Shown piece after piece: positions 59,727 to 64,000 of a stretch of 64,000 bases of DNA (positions within the stretch are counted from its first letter, which is position 1; each line of letters begins with the position of its first letter). The notes below the pieces were generated by a model. It was not told the origin of the DNA. It did not search any database and saw only the letters and a program-made list of their open reading frames with translations. The position numbers were made by a program, and so were the translations under genes. The stretch covers positions 124,956,001 to 125,020,000 of the forward strand of contig CM059584.1 of the NCBI GenBank assembly GCA_030407085.1, in the 5' to 3' direction. The stretch comes from Trichopria drosophilae. Its lineage: Eukaryota > Arthropoda > Insecta > Hymenoptera > Diapriidae.

Positions 59727-59975
59727 ATAAGGTCATCTTCAAGGGCAAAACTAAAAAACGCAATTTTTTGAGGTTTTATGTTTATCTTGAAAAATACAAA
59801 TCGGGCTTGCACTTGGTATTGCGAAAAAATGTACATAACCTCTTTATAGAGAATTTTATGCTCTACATTTTTTGCTTGAAATATTTTTTCGCCATACATG
59901 TATTTTTCAAGTTAATTGTAAAAAAACACAAAAATAGCGTTTTTCATAGTTTTGACCTTGAAGATGACCGTATCG
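59727..59975. repeat. Fold-back / palindrome, 75-bp arms
   Basis: The left arm GCGATAAGGTCATCTTCAAG (59724 onward) and the inverse of the right arm, GCGATACGGTCATCTTCAAG (ending about 59968), continue to match through CAAAACTA, AAAACGC and CTTGAAAAATAC. The centre (59800-59900) also folds (TTTATAGAGAATTTTATGCTC region). Non-coding. Confidence 0.7.
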
Positions 59976-60014
59976 CCAATTTTTATTTCATAGAAATGTG
60001 TATTAATAGTAAAA

Positions 60015-60215
60015 ATTGAGAAACCATCGCTTCCGGAATTCCACCCAAAATCTTTCCCTAATATTTTAAAGTGTTTTGTTAATGCCAAAATGTCCTGCTG
60101 CAATGATCAGTTTCTTCGAAAATTGTTTAAATCATAAATAATTGAAAATTTTTTATTAAATTTTGGAGATTCCCATCGTCTATATAGGACATGATCAATA
60201 AGGAGTAGAGAATTC
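60015..60215 (-). pseudogene. Ty3/gypsy integrase N-terminal (zinc-binding) remnant
   Basis: On the minus strand near 60195-60160 the reading is VLYRRWESP. After a frame change it continues as AAGHFGINKTL, a stop, then NIRERFWVEFRKR (60100-60025). This matches the segment before and within the H2C2 zinc-binding domain of gypsy integrases (LYRRWES..., GHFG..KTL..IRERFYW). Orientation and order agree with the core remnant at 54690-55345, so both probably come from one element. Short and decayed. Confidence 0.6.
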
Positions 60216-61181
60216 CAGAATAAATGGTAGATTTCAAGATCTCAACAATATTATAGGTATTTTGGACAACATGAAAAAACAGCCCTGCATTCTACACCTG
60301 CATCAAAATTCTATCGTCGCTGGTTGTTTCTTTTGTAATACAAGAATTTATATGGATTTTTCAGTGTACCATTTTTTTTAATTACTTTATCCTAGCTCAA
60401 TATTAAACAAAAGATGGTAAAATTCTACAAATTCACTGCATTTTATAAAATTAATTTGTAGTTAGCAAATTATTTATAAAGGATTGAAAATATTTATAAA
60501 GGAAACAAACGCTGTAACGGTTTTTTGGATTTTGAAAAAAGGAACTAGGAATGTCAGCCCTCGAGTACTCCGGAGAGTGTTAAAATCCCATCGTGAAACC
60601 GGTCTCTTGAGACCACGTGGAAGTGTAAACGGCGTTACGTAAAATCCTGAATGCTTTAAATTTTATGTCGGACTGCTTTGCTTATGCAAAATCTCTTGGT
60701 TCTTCCTTTATCAACTGCTATTGTCTTCGTGCTCTAATATTCTTTATATATTGAAAATATATAAATAACACTTACGAGTGTTTATAAAAAAAAGGAATAT
60801 TTAATTAATGAAAAGTTTGAGTGTTGTGTAGAAATCATATGGACGATTGGACATTTTCTTCAAAAATAAAGGTTTCTCCAAAATTTAACATTTTGCTCAT
60901 TCTATATTTCTACAATTTTACTTGTACATTAATTGATATATTTAATTTTGTAAAATATTTTTTGAATCTTTCATATTTTCTTTTAAATGTACATATAACA
61001 ATTTTTTAAAACATGTCAGCTATGTGAGTTTTATTAACAGTTGTGTTTTATGGCTTATTTTACTTTGATCAAGAATGTGTTAAAAAGTTTTCTTTAAAGT
61101 CTGTATATTCAAGAAAATTAATCTTTGTAAAATTGTTTCAGATATTTAGAGCTAGAGAGAGATTTATTAAAAAAGTTTAGT
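60216..61181. other. AT-rich stretch, no gene confirmed
   Basis: It could contain further gypsy polyprotein on the minus strand, but I find no RT or RNase H motif. The open frame at 60821-61009 is unrecognised. Confidence 0.4.
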
Positions 61182-61564
61182 TTTTAAAGAGGTTCTAAAA
61201 TGCTTGACCTATAAGGTAAGAATTTTTACTAAAAACCGTAAATAAAAAATGACTGTATCGATTTTTCAAAATTCGGGCTCTGTATGGGCAATTATAATTA
61301 CTACAGACGGTATCCTAGAAAATGCCAAGGAAATTAATTCAGAATTGACCGAGAACTTTCGGAAATAAATAAAAATCATTTATTTCCTAAAATTCTCGGT
61401 CAATTATCAATTAATATGTTTGGTATTTTCTAAGAAACTTTTTATAGTGTTTAGAATTGCCCTTACAAAGCCTGAATTTTAAAAATGTTATTCAGTCGTC
61501 TTTTATTTACGTTTTTTAATGAAATTTCCTACCTTACCGGTGGACCACTTTAGAGCCCCCTTAA
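61182..61564. mobile_element. Palindromic MITE, copy 2
   Basis: The right end inverted reads TTAAGGGGGCTCTAAAGTGG, then TCCACCGGTAAGG. The left end TTAAAGAGGTTCTAAAATGC is its diverged partner. The centre folds as GACCGAGAACTTTCGG against CTAAAATTCTCGGTC. It is homologous to 25442-25830. Confidence 0.72.
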
Positions 61565-63009
61565 TACAAAAATTAATAAATAAATAGTTTCGCAATGTCG
61601 CTGCTATTTTGTGTTAACAAACAATTTTCTGATTTTGCGTACCATGTAAATTTTAAAATAATTCTTATCCTACTGAATAATAATTTGTCAAGCAGGAGAT
61701 AAATAATTAATGTAAATCGTTCGCAATATTCGGTTTATCATAAATACGAAAATATATTTACAAGACTGTTTGTAGAGAATGTAAAAATTGTGACAAAAAT
61801 ATTAAAATATTAAAAATATTAAAATAAAAATACAAAACATTCAATCTCAATATCAGAGTTTTGTTAAGATAAACAAAAAGTAAAACGCAATATTTATTAT
61901 TAGATGAGGAGAACATGATTTAATGTAATTTAACAATAAATATCATAATTGTAATATTGAAGTCTATCAGATAATAATTTTTGAAGAAAAGAAAATAAAC
62001 TTTAGTAACACTATACACGTTCCTATAATATGGCATTATATTTCTTTTTAATTTATGTAATTTCTAATTTATACAGATACAAGATGACATATAGAGGTTA
62101 CATTATATTGTAATTAACAATTTGTAATGTTCATTATTATTTTTTAAATATAATTTGAATTCTATTATCATTGGATAAATTTAGTAAACTACCAACATTT
62201 AATGTGTTACCGGTCATTAATAATAAAAATATATGATAATGAGTGTATAAACTATAATTTCAAAAACTCTGAAGGAGAAAAAACATAAAATCATAATTTG
62301 ATTTCACGAACAGAGATCTACCATATCGACAGAATAATTTATATTAGAGGTGCGTTTTTTCTTGCATCCAAAATCGTAATAGTTTTTAATATACTAATAT
62401 GTAATTAATATTGAAATTAAAATTAATTTAAAGCAATAATGCTATTTAAAATATAGCAAAGGTCGTATGAAAATAATTTATCGATTGGTAAAACATAATG
62501 AAAAATCTACTTTACCGATAGCGGGAAGTAAAGAGAACTATTTATATACTTTTTATTAAAACAAAGAATTCGTGATCAGTGACGCCACTGGCAGTGTAAA
62601 GTTTCAGTGCATTTTAATGTCAATAAAACATTAAGTGATTATGACATCCGAGACAACTCCACTGCTATCAAGTAAGTTTTCTCAAAAAATCTAAGATGCC
62701 AGCAAATACGAACGTCAAAATAAACACACTTGTCAACAAAATATAACATTAAATGCATAATTAGTTGAACAACTGATAATAAACTCGAAATGATTGACAT
62801 ATAAAGATTCAATTATTTCCATTAATTTTATGTTATTTCAACTTACGGAAATGATTCGTAGTAAAAGTTAGACAATCTTAAAAATTAGTGGTATTAAAAT
62901 AACTTCGAAATACGGTAATTGCATATGTTTTGAAATTGAAGTCAACACATATTTACGCCTGTTCAGGGTCGTAGCAACCTGAATGTGAATAAGACAAGTT
63001 CAAACAGGA
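61565..63009. other. AT-rich stretch, no gene seen
   Basis: No coding signal. Sequence near 62570-62690 is somewhat less AT-rich and includes ATGACATCCGAGACAACTCC followed shortly by AAGTAAGTTT, which could be a short first exon with a donor site; unsupported otherwise. Confidence 0.35.
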
Positions 63010-63091
63010 GCAGTCGTGGCCGAGTGGTTAAGGCGTCTGACTAGAAATCAGATTCCCTCTGGGAGCGTAGGTTCGAGTCCTACCGACTGCG
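63010..63091 (+). tRNA. tRNA-Ser (anticodon AGA)
   Basis: An 82-nt type II tRNA. The acceptor stem is GCAGTCG/CGACTGC with G73. The A box is TGGCCGAGTGG and the B box GGTTCGAGTCC. The anticodon stem-loop TCTGACTAGAAATCAGA puts AGA at 63043-63045. A34 would be edited to inosine to read UCU/UCC/UCA. The long variable arm CCCTCTGGGAGC fits serine. No intron and no encoded CCA. Confidence 0.96.
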
Positions 63092-63102
63092 ATAATTGAT
63101 AA

Positions 63103-63112
63103 TTTTTTTTTT
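63103..63112 (+). terminator. RNA polymerase III terminator of tRNA-Ser(AGA)
   Basis: A run of ten T residues 11 bp after the tRNA 3' end. Confidence 0.85.
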
Positions 63113-64000
63113 ATTTTACTATTTTATTTTTTACGTCTTATGTTGACGTTTTATCAAAGTCAATTACAGAATAAATTAAAGTTGGTACCAAATATATTTT
63201 TTTTTCTTACAAACATTACATTTAAAATTATAATCATTAAAATTGATATACAATTAATCATGTAATTTTTGTTATTTGTTTGCAATTTTGTGACTAACTG
63301 TTTATTGCTATTTATTTAAACAATTTAATATAAGAAATCTGATTGTTTAACAAGAAAAAAATTGTAATATAAAATAAAGCATTTGCGCAAATGCAACTGA
63401 AAATAAGTATCAATAGAATACGATTATAAATAACAAAACGATTCTTGTTGATTGGTTTTATTTATTTATTTATGTACGCATGCCATTACGATAATTGGTG
63501 AACTTTACAATTATTTGCTAATAATAAACAAAATCATATTTCCTATATTGAGGGTCGTTTTTTATTTATTTCAAATAATTGTTTAAGCTTACATTCAAAT
63601 TATTAATAAAGGGAACAAATCAATATTATTGTTTATTTTCGAAGTCGTTTGATTAATTGCATAATTTTGTATTGCTTTTTTTCCAACTTTCGTATAAAGC
63701 AACAATGAATACAGTTTTTCGTATGCTTAAAAATTTAATATTTTCTCATCTTTTTAATAGTAGTTTGATATTATTTACGTTTTTTGTAAATATTCGTATG
63801 TATATTTTGTAGAAAGTGGGATAAGAATAACAAAATAAATGTTTTTAATTATAGTTGAGGGCTATGTTAAGTTAGTAGAAGATATCCATGTAATGATTAA
63901 GATATTTCTGACTTCAACAGTTGAAATTACAAAATGATGAGTTATTTTATGCATCCTTTACTTATTTACTTAAAATAAAAGTCTTGATTGTCAACAAATG
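63113..64000. other. AT-rich stretch, no gene seen
   Basis: No coding, RNA or transposon signal recognised to the end of the window. Confidence 0.5.

Noticed and set aside
62570..62690. First exon of a host gene with an ATG and a GTAAGT-like donor
   Set aside because: Only about ten codons, with no downstream exon in the window.

Overview
The window is AT-rich metazoan DNA with no host protein-coding gene that I can recognise. It looks like an insect, most likely a hymenopteran such as an ant. The reasons are the TTAGG-type telomeric repeat used as a retrotransposon target, an R1-clade element, eukaryotic tRNA genes with internal promoters and T-run terminators, and several MITE types. Nothing bacterial, no operons and no CRISPR array are present. 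The species is inference. Layout: 1-839 holds the 3' end of a restriction-like-endonuclease (RLE) non-LTR retrotransposon. 1853-7126 is a nearly full-length but inactivated R1-clade element lying inside a short TTAGG array. 7336-7730 is a perfect-type fold-back MITE. 8930-10132 is the C-terminal end of another non-LTR element, split by a TTAA-flanked MITE whose removal restores the reading frame, followed by a pogo-like MITE (10279-10549). From 13.2 to 35.3 kb the DNA is non-coding and punctuated by long inverted-repeat (fold-back) elements, several carrying an AAAATGGCGGATCC-type motif. 36.8-41.2 kb carries four near-identical tRNA-Ser(GCU) genes on the minus strand. 42.3-43.6 kb is a further fold-back. 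The most unusual object is at 46275-48658: a DIRS-like tyrosine-recombinase element with inverted terminal repeats and an internal complementary region that spells the joined outer ends in reverse complement. Its gene appears to have one intron and to lack reverse transcriptase. Directly after it lies a 1.7-kb fold-back (48688-50383) with a 28-bp minisatellite in its loop. 53.1-54.2 kb is another fold-back. 54.7-60.2 kb is a nest: a decayed Ty3/gypsy integrase split by a minus-strand CR1/L2-like element, itself split by a fold-back. One tRNA-Ser(AGA) gene lies at 63010-63091. Together, almost all recognisable sequence is mobile DNA in layers: retroelements entered first, MITEs and fold-backs broke them, and only the five serine tRNA genes look like intact host genes. 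At least ten fold-back elements, in a few families, are the dominant structural theme.
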